Source: Alphaproteobacteria bacterium (GTDB taxonomy: Bacteria > Pseudomonadota > Alphaproteobacteria > Caulobacterales > Parvularculaceae). From it: a DNA stretch of 64,000 nt. Shown in pieces: positions 16,271 through 24,839 of the stretch. Below the pieces are notes generated by a model. The model ran no database searches and had not been told where the DNA came from. It saw only the letters and a program-made list of their open reading frames with translations. The position numbers and the translations under genes were made by a program. Position 1 is the first letter of the stretch, and the number at the start of each line of letters is the position of its first letter. Location of the stretch: positions 186,001 to 250,000 of the forward strand of contig JAUIMC010000002.1 in NCBI GenBank assembly GCA_030433215.1. Direction: 5' to 3'.

Positions 16271-18355
16271 ATGCGGCCCGCCATACTAAATCCCCTTTTC
16301 GCCGATATTACGGTGCTTTCCGGCGTCGGCCCGAAAATCGCCGCGTTGATCGCCAGGGCGGCGGGGCCGCGCGTGGTCGATCTAATTTTGACCCCGCCTT
16401 CTGGGCTCATCGACCGGTCATTCCGTCCCACTATCGCCGACGCGCCGGAACACCGGATCGTCACGCTGGAAGTGACGGTTGACCGCCATCATGCGCCGCC
16501 GAAAGGCAAGCGCCTGCCCTATAAGATCATCTGTTCCGATGAGAGCGGTTTTCTGACCCTCGTCTTTTTTCACGCCCGTCAGGATTACCTCCAGCGGGCC
16601 CTGCCGGAAGGAGAAAAACGCCTCGTCTCCGGCAAGATCGAGGATTATGGCGGCGCACGCCAGATGGCCCACCCCGATTACATCGCCGATCCGGAAAAGC
16701 CGGGCGATATGCCGCTTTTCGAGCCGGTCTACCCGCTGACCGCGGGTCTCACCGCCGCGGTCATGCGCAAGGCGGTCACGCAGGCCGTCGCGCGCACGCC
16801 GGCGCTTGCGGAATGGCAGGAGCCGACCTGGCTGAAAGCGCGGAAATGGCAAGGCTGGAAAGAATCGCTTGTCGCGGCGCACAGTCCCGAGGCGCAGGAA
16901 GACTTGTCTTCCATGACGCCGGCGCGCCAGCGCATCGCCTATGACGAACTTCTCGCCAATCAGCTCGCTTTGGCGCTGATCCGCAAGGCCCGTGTCAAAT
17001 CGAGGGGCCGCGTCATTAAGGGCGATGGACGCCTGATTGCGAAAACCCGTGCGGCGTTGCCTTTCGATCTTACGAATGCGCAAAAAGACGCCTTGAAAGA
17101 CATCTTCGAAGACATGCGGGCAAGCGAACGCATGGTGCGGCTCTTACAGGGCGATGTGGGGTCTGGCAAAACCATCGTCGCTTTTCTGTCCATGCTGGCT
17201 GCGGTCGAGTCCGGCGCGCAGGCGGCGCTGATGGCGCCGACGGAAATTCTCGCGCGCCAGCATCTTGAATCCTTCGCGGATCTCGCCGACGCCGCGGGCG
17301 TGCGCATGGAGATCCTGACAGGGCGCGACAAGGGCGCGACGCGCGGTGAAAAGCTCTCCCGGCTTAAAGCCGGAGACATTGATATTCTCGTCGGCACGCA
17401 TGCGCTCTTTCAGGATGATGTTGAATTTCGCGACCTGGCGCTTGTGGTCATTGACGAACAGCACCGGTTCGGCGTGCGCCAGCGGGTCGCCCTCGCCCAT
17501 AAGGGGCCGAAACCCGACCTTCTGGTGATGACCGCGACGCCGATCCCCCGCACGCTCTCCCTCACCGCCTATGGCGACATGGAGCACAGCCGCATCACCG
17601 AAAAACCGCCGGGCCGCAAGCCGGTGGAAACGCGCGCCATCCCCATGAGCCGGCTCGACGACGTCATTGCCGCCGTGAAACGTGTAACGGCGCAGGGCGA
17701 TCAGGCCTATTGGGTGTGTCCGCTGGTCGAGGAATCCGACGTCATCGATCTGACCGCCGCCGAAGAACGCTTCGAAAGTCTGAAAGAAGTACTCGGCGAG
17801 CGCGTCGGCCTTGTGCACGGACGCATGTCGGGTCCGGACAAGGACGCGGTGATGGAGCGGTTCTACCGCGGCGAACTTTCGGTTCTGATCGCGACGACGG
17901 TGATCGAAGTCGGCGTCAATGCGCCGAACGCCACGATCATGATTATCGAACATGCAGAACGCTTCGGACTGGCGCAGCTTCACCAATTGCGCGGACGCGT
18001 CGGACGCGGCGACAAGAAATCAAGCTGCATCCTTCTCTATAAGGCGCCGCTCGGGGAAACCGCCGAAGCGCGGCTCAAGGTTTTGCGCGACACTGAAGAC
18101 GGCTTTGTGATCGCCGAGGAAGATCTGCGCCTGCGCGGCGCCGGCGATGTTCTGGGGGCGGCGCAATCCGGTTTTCCGCAATTCCGCCTCGCCGATCTCG
18201 CGGTTCATGGGGAACTGCTGGCCGCGGCGCGCGACGACGCCAAGCTGATCATGGAGCGCGATCCGGAGTTGAAGACCTCAAGGGGAGAGGCGCTGCGCGC
18301 CCTCCTTTATCTTTTCAGCCGCGACGATGCGGTGAAACTCCTGAGCGCCGGCTAG
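16271..18355 (+). CDS. recG: ATP-dependent DNA helicase RecG
   Basis: 694 residues, full length. N-terminal wedge/OB domain (LSGVGPKIAALIARAAGPRV at the start), then superfamily 2 helicase motifs: GDVGSGKTIVAFLSML (Walker A, near 295), VIDEQHRFGVRQR (DExH, near 394), MTATPIPRTLSL, ATTVIEVGVNAPNA and QLRGRVGRG. RecG reverses stalled replication forks and remodels branched DNA. The ATG at 16271 gives the expected N-terminus. Its TAG stop shares the tetranucleotide CTAG with the stop of the convergent DUF502 gene. Confidence 0.97.
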   Translation: MRPAILNPLFADITVLSGVGPKIAALIARAAGPRVVDLILTPPSGLIDRSFRPTIADAPEHRIVTLEVTVDRHHAPPKGKRLPYKIICSDESGFLTLVFFHARQDYLQRALPEGEKRLVSGKIEDYGGARQMAHPDYIADPEKPGDMPLFEPVYPLTAGLTAAVMRKAVTQAVARTPALAEWQEPTWLKARKWQGWKESLVAAHSPEAQEDLSSMTPARQRIAYDELLANQLALALIRKARVKSRGRVIKGDGRLIAKTRAALPFDLTNAQKDALKDIFEDMRASERMVRLLQGDVGSGKTIVAFLSMLAAVESGAQAALMAPTEILARQHLESFADLADAAGVRMEILTGRDKGATRGEKLSRLKAGDIDILVGTHALFQDDVEFRDLALVVIDEQHRFGVRQRVALAHKGPKPDLLVMTATPIPRTLSLTAYGDMEHSRITEKPPGRKPVETRAIPMSRLDDVIAAVKRVTAQGDQAYWVCPLVEESDVIDLTAAEERFESLKEVLGERVGLVHGRMSGPDKDAVMERFYRGELSVLIATTVIEVGVNAPNATIMIIEHAERFGLAQLHQLRGRVGRGDKKSSCILLYKAPLGETAEARLKVLRDTEDGFVIAEEDLRLRGAGDVLGAAQSGFPQFRLADLAVHGELLAAARDDAKLIMERDPELKTSRGEALRALLYLFSRDDAVKLLSAG

Positions 18356-19176
18356 CTTTTGCGGGCGCCGAAAAGCTTTTTCTTCAGCGACGGTTTTTCC
18401 GCGCGCGCCTCTTCTGCCAGCGCCTCAAGGCGTTTGGCCGCCTCTTCGCCGTCCATATAGTCCGGCGTCACGAGACCGAGCGAGAACACGACCTTCGCCG
18501 CCTCTTCGACCGTCATGCTGAGAATGCGCAGATCCTTGCGCGGCACGAAGAGCAGGAAGCCGGAAGTCGGGTTCGGCACGGTCGGAATGAAGATGGAGGT
18601 GAGATGCTCGCCCATATCCTCAAGGCGCGTGCGCACCTCGCCCTTGGTCTCGCCCACGACGAACGCCATCACCCAAGCGTCCTTGCGCGGATATTCCACC
18701 AGCGCCACTTCCTTGAAGGAGCGGTCGGACTGGCGCAGCGCCGTTTCAAAGACGTTTTTGAAAAAGCCGAAGACGTTGCGGACGATCGGCACGGATTCGA
18801 ACAGGCGCTCGCCGCCGCGGATGAAAGAGCGGCCGATGAAGTTCTTCGCAAAGGCGCCGAGAAAAATCAGGATGACGATGGCGACAAGCACGCCGAGACC
18901 GGGCAGCACCTGAAGCACCTGCTCGCGCACGCTCTCGCTCACCGGCAGGGTGTTCTTGACGAAGGTGTCTAGCCGCGCCATGGGCCCGGTGATCAAGAGG
19001 TAAAACAGCCAGATCGTGATGCCGATGGGCGCGACGACCACGACCCCGGCGAGAAAGCTCGACCAGAGCCGCGAAAGCAGGCTGTCCTTTTTCGGCTGGA
19101 TCAGCGGTCCTTCGCCGGTCAGCCCCCCGCGGCGCGGGGGCGTTTCCTGGGACTGGGTTTCGTTCTCGTCGCTCAT
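18352..19176 (-). CDS. DUF502 family membrane protein
   Basis: 274 residues. Two membrane helices near the N-terminus (FLAGVVVVAPIGITIWLFYL; LGVLVAIVILIFLGAFA) enclose a periplasmic loop, followed by a soluble domain with FIPTVPNPTSGFLLFVP and a charged Lys/Glu/Ala tail. This is the pattern of DUF502, a widespread inner-membrane family of unknown function (plant relatives are the COV proteins). Converges on recG with a four-base overlap; transcribed divergently from galU. Confidence 0.87.
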   Translation of the reverse strand: MSDENETQSQETPPRRGGLTGEGPLIQPKKDSLLSRLWSSFLAGVVVVAPIGITIWLFYLLITGPMARLDTFVKNTLPVSESVREQVLQVLPGLGVLVAIVILIFLGAFAKNFIGRSFIRGGERLFESVPIVRNVFGFFKNVFETALRQSDRSFKEVALVEYPRKDAWVMAFVVGETKGEVRTRLEDMGEHLTSIFIPTVPNPTSGFLLFVPRKDLRILSMTVEEAAKVVFSLGLVTPDYMDGEEAAKRLEALAEEARAEKPSLKKKLFGARKS

Positions 19177-19440
19177 GCTGCTCTTGACGCTCCAGCTGGT
19201 CTGAGGGCCGCCTTGACCCTACCATATGCGCGGCCCGGTGCGGTTCTGCAAGACAGCGCCGGGAAAGGCCCTCCCCGTGACCGCAATGGGGCTTTTTCGG
19301 GAACCTTGCGCCTTTTGCCGGCGTTCTGAACCCCCTTCGCAGGTTGATCTTGGCCCTTTAGGCAATGATAAGGGCGAGGCGCTATCAAATCCTTGCGGCG
19401 TCCTTCGCAGTTATTAACAAACCCTGACAGGAATCCTCTC

Positions 19441-20322
19441 ATGAAACCGGTCCGAAAAGTCGTCATCCCCGTCGCCGGACACGGCACGCGCGTTCTCCCG
19501 GCGACCAAATCCACCCCTAAGGAATTGCTGCCGCTGGTCGACCGGCCGCTGATCGACTATGTGGTCAATGAGGCCTTCGAGGCGGGCATCGAGCATGTGG
19601 TGCTCGTCACGGGCCGGGGCAAAGGCGCCATCGAGGATTATTTCGATCACGCCTTTGAGCTTGAGGCGGGGCTTGAGGCCAAGAAGAAAACCGCGATTCT
19701 GGAAAGCGTTCAGGGCGTCATTCCGAAAGCGGGCGCCCTCTCCTACACCCGCCAGCAGGCGCCGCTCGGTCTCGGTCATGCGGTCTGGTGCGCGCGCGAC
19801 ATTATCGGCGATGAACCGTTCGCCGTCTCGCTTCCCGATGTGGTGATCGCCAGCATGGGCGAAGGCAAGCCGGGCTGTCTCGCCCAGATGATCGGCGAAT
19901 ATGAAAAGACCGGCGGCAACATCATCGCCGTTGAAGAAGTCGCCAAGGAAGAGACAGACAAATACGGCGTTGTCGCGCCGAAGGGCGAGCGCGCCGGACG
20001 GTTATTCGAAATGTCGGGCATGGTGGAGAAACCGGCCCCCGCCGATGCGCCGTCTAACCTCGCGATTACCGGGCGCTATATTCTCCAGCCGGAAATCTTC
20101 CAGCTACTGGAAACGACGCCGCGGGGCGCCGGCGGCGAAATCCAGCTCACCGACGCCATGGACGCGCTGATGAAAACACAAAGCTTCTTCGCCTATGAAT
20201 ATGAAGGCGAGAGCCATGATTGCGGCGACAAGCTCGGCTGGATGAAGGCGAATGTGACCTTGGGCCTCAAGCGCCCTGAATTCGCCGACGCGCTGCGGGA
20301 CTTCCTGAAGAAAACCGTCTGA
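19441..20322 (+). CDS. galU: UTP--glucose-1-phosphate uridylyltransferase
   Basis: 293 residues. The nucleotidyltransferase signature is near the start: VVIPVAGHGTRVLPATKSTP, then KELLPLVDRPLIDYVV; LPDVVIA and the GRYILQPEIFQLLE segment follow. It makes UDP-glucose for polysaccharides and lipopolysaccharide. An upstream in-frame start exists at 19393, but ATG 19441 is preceded by ACAGGAA and gives the family N-terminus. Its stop lies only two bases from the dnaE stop on the other strand. Confidence 0.94.
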   Translation: MKPVRKVVIPVAGHGTRVLPATKSTPKELLPLVDRPLIDYVVNEAFEAGIEHVVLVTGRGKGAIEDYFDHAFELEAGLEAKKKTAILESVQGVIPKAGALSYTRQQAPLGLGHAVWCARDIIGDEPFAVSLPDVVIASMGEGKPGCLAQMIGEYEKTGGNIIAVEEVAKEETDKYGVVAPKGERAGRLFEMSGMVEKPAPADAPSNLAITGRYILQPEIFQLLETTPRGAGGEIQLTDAMDALMKTQSFFAYEYEGESHDCGDKLGWMKANVTLGLKRPEFADALRDFLKKTV

Positions 20323-20324
20323 GC

Positions 20325-23300
20325 CTAGATCAGCTCCACGTCGGCGACGCCTTCGATGCTTTTAAGGGCGCCGCGCATCGCCGGCGTGCAGGCGGCGACG
20401 CCCGGCAGCGCGATGTCGACTTCGCGCCCCGATTCCGGCAGGCGCATGACGACCACCACGGAGCCGCTTTCGCGCGGGCCCGCCGGACGCACCGAGGCGA
20501 GCCGGCGTTTCAGCCCTTCCAGCGCGTTTGAACTCGTCACCGAGACGCGCAATTGCGAGACGGTCGCCGCCGCCGCTTCATCGAGACGGCGCATGGTCTC
20601 GCAGGTCAGGCGCAGATCGCCGTCGCGGTCTTCGGCCGTGACGCCCACCAGCACCATGGTTCCCGCTTCCATCAGATCGCGCTGGCTGTTCAGCACTTCC
20701 GAGAAGACAGTGATCTCGTAATCGCCGCTCTGGTCGGAAAGCTCCACCCAGGCGAAAGGCTTGCCGCTTTTCGAACGACGCATCCGGACGGCGCGGATCG
20801 AGCCCGCCATTTGCAGGGCGACGCGGCCGACCTTGGCGCGAGTCACGGCTTCGGCATGGGAGACGACATTGAGCCGCTTCAATTCCTTTTCGTAATCGTC
20901 GAGCGGGTGGCCGCTGAAATAAAAGCCGACGGCGGAGCGCTCCTCGTCGAGACGCACTTGCGGCGTCCAGTCCTCGACAATGGGCAGTTTCGGCTTGTCG
21001 AGGGAGGGGGCGGAATCGAGCGCGAAAAGTCCGCCCTGGTCGCTGTTCTGTTCTTCCTGCCAGGCGGCGGAGGTGCGGATCAAAAGTTCGGCGGCGGCGA
21101 AGCTCTGCGCCCGCGACGCGCCGAGACCGTCAAAGGCGCCGGCGCGGGCGAGATTTTCGAGCGAGCGCTTGCCGATCAGTTTGAGGTCGACGCGTTCGGC
21201 GAAATCGATAAGGTCCTTGAAGGGCCCGTTCGCCTCGCGCTCGGCGGCAATGACGGCCATGGCGTTTTCGCCGACATTCTTGACGGCGGAGAGCGCATAG
21301 ACGATGGCGCCGTCTTTCACGGAAAAGTCCGCTTTCGAATGATTGACATGAGGCGGCAGCACATCGACCTCGCTGCGCCGAGCTTCTTTCAGGAAGATCG
21401 CCAGCTTGTCGGTGTTGGCGCGGTCGAGCGACATGGAGGCGGCGAGAAACTCCGCCGTGTAGTTCGCTTTCAGCCATGCCGTCTGATAGGCGATATAGGC
21501 GTAGGCGGCGGCGTGGGACTTGTTGAAGCCGTAGCCGGCGAATTTCTGCACCAGATCGAAGATAGAGGACGCCTTGCCTGCGTCGACGTTCTTTTCCTTT
21601 GCGCCGTCGACGAAACGCTTGCGCTGGAGGTCCATTTCCTCCTTTTTCTTCTTGCCCATGGCCCGGCGCAAGAGGTCCGCCTCGCCGAGAGAATAGCCGG
21701 ACAGGATCTGGGCGATCTGCATCACCTGTTCCTGATAGATGATGACGCCGTAGGTCTCCTTCAGGATATCCTCGAGCATCGGGTGGAGATAATCCGGATC
21801 CTGATCGCCGCGTTTGCAATCGATATAGGTCGGAATGTTCTCCATCGGGCCCGGCCGGTAGAGCGAGACAAGCGCGATGATGTCCTCGAGCGTATCCGGT
21901 TTCATGGCGCGCAGGGTGGAGCGCATGCCCGTGCTTTCCAGCTGGAACACGCCGGTCGCCGCGCCCTCGCCCAGCATCTCGAAGGTCTGTTTGTCGTCGA
22001 GCGGGACCTCGCTCATGTCGAGAGTGACGCCGCGCTCGGCGGCGTAATGAACGGCGCGGTCGATGACCGTCAGCGTCTTCAGCCCCAGAAAGTCGAATTT
22101 GACGAGCCCTGCCGGCTCCACCCATTTCATGTTGAACTGAGTCGCGGGCATGTCAGAGCGCGGGTCGCGGTAGAGCGGCACCAGCTCATCGAGCGGGCGG
22201 TCGCCGATGACGACGCCCGCCGCATGGGTCGAGGCGTGGCGGTAAAGCCCCTCGAGCTTCAGCGCTTTTTCGATGAGCGCTGCGACGCTTTCATCCTCGT
22301 CGCGCTGTTCCTTGAGGCGCGGTTCGGTTTCCAGCGCCTCGGCGAGCGTCACCGGGTTCGCCGGATTGTTCGGCACCAGCTTGCAGATGCGGTCGACCTG
22401 GCCGAAGGGCATGTTGAGGACCCGGCCCACATCGCGCAGGACGGCGCGCGCCTGCAGTTTTCCGAAGGTAATGATCTGCGCCACCCGCTCGCGGCCGTAT
22501 TTCTCCTGCACATAGCGGATAACCTCGTCGCGCCGGTCCTGGCAGAAGTCGATGTCGAAGTCGGGCATGGAAACCCGCTCGGGATTGAGAAACCGCTCGA
22601 AAAGAAGCCCGAAGCGCAACGGGTCGAGATCGGTGATGGTCAGCGCCCAGGCGACGAGAGAGCCGGCGCCGGAACCGCGGCCCGGCCCCACCGGCACGCC
22701 CTCGCGCTTGGCCCATTTAATGAAGTCCGCAACGATCAGAAAGTAGCCCGGAAAGCCCATGCGGTTGATGATGTCGAGCTCGCGCTTGAGGCGGTCCCAG
22801 TAATCGCTTTCGGGGCCCGTGGGCTCCCATGATTTAAGCCGCATCTTGAGGCCTTCGCGGGCCTGGCGTTCGAGCTCGCGCGCCTCGGCGGCGGCGGCCT
22901 CCTCGCCCTCCCCGGCGAAGCGCGGCAGGATCGGGTCGTGAAAGCGCGGGCGGAAGGCGCAGCGCTTAGCCACCTCCAGCGTGTTCTCGATCGCCTCGGG
23001 CAGATCCTCGAACAGCGCCGCCATTTGCTCGGCGGTCTTGAAATAATGATCAGAGGTGACTTTGCGGCGGTCGTCCTGATGCACATACGCGCCCTGGGCG
23101 ATGCAGAGCAGCGCGTCATGGGCCTCGTAATCGTCGGGCGCCGGATAGAAAGGTTCGTTGGCCGCGACCAGCGGCAGATCAAGCTCATAAGCGAGATCGA
23201 TCAGGTCCGGTTCGATGCTTTCCGCGTCGCGGTCGGCGTGGCGCTGAAGCTCAACATAGAGTCTGGCGGGAAACAGCGCCGCCAGCCGTTTAAGCGCGGC

Positions 23301-23771
23301 GCGCGCTTCGGGTTTGCGGTTTTCGCGCAGCAGGCGGTCCACGGGACCGTCATAGCCGCCGGTAAGGCAGATCATGCCGTCGCTATGGCCCTCCAGCCAA
23401 TCGACGCCGGCGCAGGCTTCTTCCTCTGAGCGGGACTCGAGAAAGGCCCTGCTCGTGATCTTGAGGAGGTTTTTATACCCCGCCTCCGACTGGGCGAGGA
23501 AAACGAGGCCGGGCGAGCGGCCGCCGCGCGGCTGTTGCAGGCCGAAATCACCCGGATCGAAAGCCTGCTGGAGGCCGGTGATCGGCTGGATCCCGGCCCC
23601 GGCGAGAGTCGTAGAGGCTTCGAGCGCGCCGAACAGATTGTTGGTGTCGGTGACGGCGACGGCCGGCATCCCCGCCTTGAGGCAGAGATCCTTCACTCGG
23701 CTGATGGTGATCGCCCCTTCCGCGAGCGAATAGGCCGAATGGAGATGAAGGTGAACGAACTGCGCCGTCAC
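20325..23771 (-). CDS. dnaE: DNA polymerase III alpha subunit (DnaE1-type)
   Basis: 1148 residues, full length for replicative DnaE. N-terminal PHP domain (FVHLHLHSAYSLAEGAI), catalytic aspartates in SMPDFDIDFCQDRRDEV near 404 and LVKFDFLGLKTL near 560, fingers region with YQEQVMQIAQILSGYS, helix-hairpin-helix and a C-terminal OB-fold. It is the main chromosomal replicase subunit. The gene begins 43 bases after a 31-codon micropeptide gene on the same strand that carries a LexA-type site in its promoter; no terminator lies between, so part of dnaE transcription may be damage-inducible. Confidence 0.97.
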   Translation of the reverse strand: MTAQFVHLHLHSAYSLAEGAITISRVKDLCLKAGMPAVAVTDTNNLFGALEASTTLAGAGIQPITGLQQAFDPGDFGLQQPRGGRSPGLVFLAQSEAGYKNLLKITSRAFLESRSEEEACAGVDWLEGHSDGMICLTGGYDGPVDRLLRENRKPEARAALKRLAALFPARLYVELQRHADRDAESIEPDLIDLAYELDLPLVAANEPFYPAPDDYEAHDALLCIAQGAYVHQDDRRKVTSDHYFKTAEQMAALFEDLPEAIENTLEVAKRCAFRPRFHDPILPRFAGEGEEAAAAEARELERQAREGLKMRLKSWEPTGPESDYWDRLKRELDIINRMGFPGYFLIVADFIKWAKREGVPVGPGRGSGAGSLVAWALTITDLDPLRFGLLFERFLNPERVSMPDFDIDFCQDRRDEVIRYVQEKYGRERVAQIITFGKLQARAVLRDVGRVLNMPFGQVDRICKLVPNNPANPVTLAEALETEPRLKEQRDEDESVAALIEKALKLEGLYRHASTHAAGVVIGDRPLDELVPLYRDPRSDMPATQFNMKWVEPAGLVKFDFLGLKTLTVIDRAVHYAAERGVTLDMSEVPLDDKQTFEMLGEGAATGVFQLESTGMRSTLRAMKPDTLEDIIALVSLYRPGPMENIPTYIDCKRGDQDPDYLHPMLEDILKETYGVIIYQEQVMQIAQILSGYSLGEADLLRRAMGKKKKEEMDLQRKRFVDGAKEKNVDAGKASSIFDLVQKFAGYGFNKSHAAAYAYIAYQTAWLKANYTAEFLAASMSLDRANTDKLAIFLKEARRSEVDVLPPHVNHSKADFSVKDGAIVYALSAVKNVGENAMAVIAAEREANGPFKDLIDFAERVDLKLIGKRSLENLARAGAFDGLGASRAQSFAAAELLIRTSAAWQEEQNSDQGGLFALDSAPSLDKPKLPIVEDWTPQVRLDEERSAVGFYFSGHPLDDYEKELKRLNVVSHAEAVTRAKVGRVALQMAGSIRAVRMRRSKSGKPFAWVELSDQSGDYEITVFSEVLNSQRDLMEAGTMVLVGVTAEDRDGDLRLTCETMRRLDEAAAATVSQLRVSVTSSNALEGLKRRLASVRPAGPRESGSVVVVMRLPESGREVDIALPGVAACTPAMRGALKSIEGVADVELI

Positions 23772-23814
23772 GTACGCGCCCCTGTGTCGAGTGGTCCGAT
23801 GGCGGGAACGCGGC

Positions 23815-23910
23815 TTACGCTCCGAGCAGCGCTCCCCAGAACTGGGCCGCGCCGATGACCATGATCAGTACTCCGAGTCCGATGACGTCGCGCAAGCTTT
23901 CGTTTTCCAT
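23815..23910 (-). CDS. 31-residue membrane micropeptide, SidA-like, SOS-controlled
   Basis: A 31-codon frame, too short for most gene finders. It starts MENESLRDV and continues as one hydrophobic segment (IGLGVLIMVIGAAQFWGALL) ending in GA, so a single membrane helix fills residues 9-31. GGGAG lies six bases before the ATG, a good ribosome site. Upstream are a GTGACA-N17-TATAGA promoter and a GAAC-N7-GAAC LexA box over the -10 region. Size, topology and control resemble SidA, the 29-residue SOS-induced division inhibitor of Caulobacter that acts on the FtsW/FtsN divisome; I know that protein from its description, not from an alignment. dnaE follows 43 bases later. The coding call rests on RBS, promoter and composition together; function is inferred. 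Confidence 0.75.
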   Translation of the reverse strand: MENESLRDVIGLGVLIMVIGAAQFWGALLGA

Positions 23911-23931
23911 AAGACGCTCCCATGTTCTAAA

Positions 23932-23946
23932 GTTCGTATTTTGTTC
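23932..23946 (-). promoter_or_regulatory. LexA (SOS) box, GTTC-N7-GTTC
   Basis: GTTC at 23932-23935 and 23943-23946 are separated by exactly seven bases (GTATTTT), the direct-repeat LexA site known for alphaproteobacteria. Two further GTTC copies flank it at 23924 and 23961. Read on the minus strand, the box overlaps the end of the -10 hexamer and the likely transcription start of the micropeptide gene, the right place for repression. Confidence 0.8.
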
Positions 23947-23973
23947 TATATTCCCTTTTTGTTCTCATGTCAC
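23945..23973 (-). promoter_or_regulatory. Sigma70-like promoter of the micropeptide gene (and possibly dnaE)
   Basis: On the minus strand, GTGACA (23973-23968) is followed after 17 bases by TATAGA (23950-23945), close to TTGACA/TATAAT with ideal spacing. It points at the 31-codon gene whose ATG is 35 bases downstream of the -10. Confidence 0.65.
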
Positions 23974-23974
23974 G

Positions 23975-24004
23975 TAAAAACCGGCGGGAAAATTCTCCCG
24001 CCGG
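23975..24004 (-). terminator. Terminator of the CatB-like gene
   Basis: A 9-bp perfect stem (CCGGCGGGA at 23981-23989 with TCCCGCCGG at 23996-24004) and, on the minus strand, a following TTTTT. It lies 28 bases after the acetyltransferase stop and insulates it from the SOS promoter just beyond. Confidence 0.8.
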
Positions 24005-24031
24005 CTTACATTTTCCATTTATGCTGAATTT

Positions 24032-24694
24032 TCAGTTGCTTGGCTTTTCCAGCGCGGCGAGGTCCGCGCCCCGGATGGCGGCGAGATTGGCCGTGACCTT
24101 CTCAACGGGCCAGTCCCACCAGGCGATCCCGAGGAGCCGCTCAATAGTCGCACCGTCGAAGCGGCGCTTTACTGTGCGGGCGGGGTTGCCCACGGCGATC
24201 CCATAGGCCGGCACGTCGGAGGCGACGACCGCGCGCGAACCGATAATCGCCCCGTCGCCAATGGTGACGCCGGGCAGGATCATCGCCTCGGTCCCGATCC
24301 AGACATCGTTGCCGATGACCGTATCGCCCCGCGAGCCGCTCGCCCAGTCATGGCCCGGGTCCTCCCAGCCCTTGCCGAAAATGGCGAAGGGATAGGTCGA
24401 AAACCCGTCGAGGCGGTGATTGGCGCCGTTCATGACGAACTGGACGCCCGCCGCAATGGCGCAGTAGCGGCCGATGACGAGGCGGTCGCCGAGATGCTCG
24501 AAATGATAGCGCACGCAGCGCTCGAGGAAGCGCTCCGGTCCGTGAACTGGATCGTCGTAATAGGTGTACTCGCCGATCTCGACATTGGGCCGGTCGATCA
24601 GCGGTTTCAGGAAACCCACCTGCGGGAAGCCGTCCATGGGATAGGGGTGATCGGGGTCGGGCCCGTTCTGCGGGCTGGTTGAAACATCAGACAT
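24032..24694 (-). CDS. CatB/Vat-type xenobiotic acetyltransferase (left-handed beta-helix)
   Basis: 220 residues. Hexapeptide repeats form a left-handed beta-helix ([48 protein letters not shown]). The catalytic histidine sits in [12 protein letters not shown], as in type B chloramphenicol acetyltransferases and streptogramin acetyltransferases, and AWWDWPVEK is the family C-terminal motif. These enzymes transfer acetyl from acetyl-CoA to a hydroxyl. Chromosomal members often have an unknown natural substrate, so antibiotic resistance should not be assumed. It has its own terminator and stands alone between thrC and the SOS micropeptide gene. Confidence 0.87.
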   Translation of the reverse strand: MSDVSTSPQNGPDPDHPYPMDGFPQVGFLKPLIDRPNVEIGEYTYYDDPVHGPERFLERCVRYHFEHLGDRLVIGRYCAIAAGVQFVMNGANHRLDGFSTYPFAIFGKGWEDPGHDWASGSRGDTVIGNDVWIGTEAMILPGVTIGDGAIIGSRAVVASDVPAYGIAVGNPARTVKRRFDGATIERLLGIAWWDWPVEKVTANLAAIRGADLAALEKPSN

Positions 24695-24839
24695 AAGAAC
24701 TCCGGTCGGAAGGAGGAATCGAGCGCCCGGGGGCGCGGGGTTCAGCGGTTCCGGCTTAGTTGTTCACTGTCTGATTTTCCTTCTCTTCAATCGAGGAACG
24801 GGCGCTATAGCCCCGTAGGGGCGCACAGGCAAGTCGGCC

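Noticed and set aside
20553-22832. A 759-codon open frame on the plus strand, antisense to dnaE
   Set aside because: dnaE is certain on the minus strand; the antisense frame arises from GC-rich third positions and has no known domain, hydrophobic pattern or ribosome site.
24032-24694. Acquired antibiotic-resistance gene (chloramphenicol/streptogramin acetyltransferase)
   Set aside because: Composition matches the genome, there are no mobile elements nearby, and chromosomal CatB-like enzymes commonly have other substrates.
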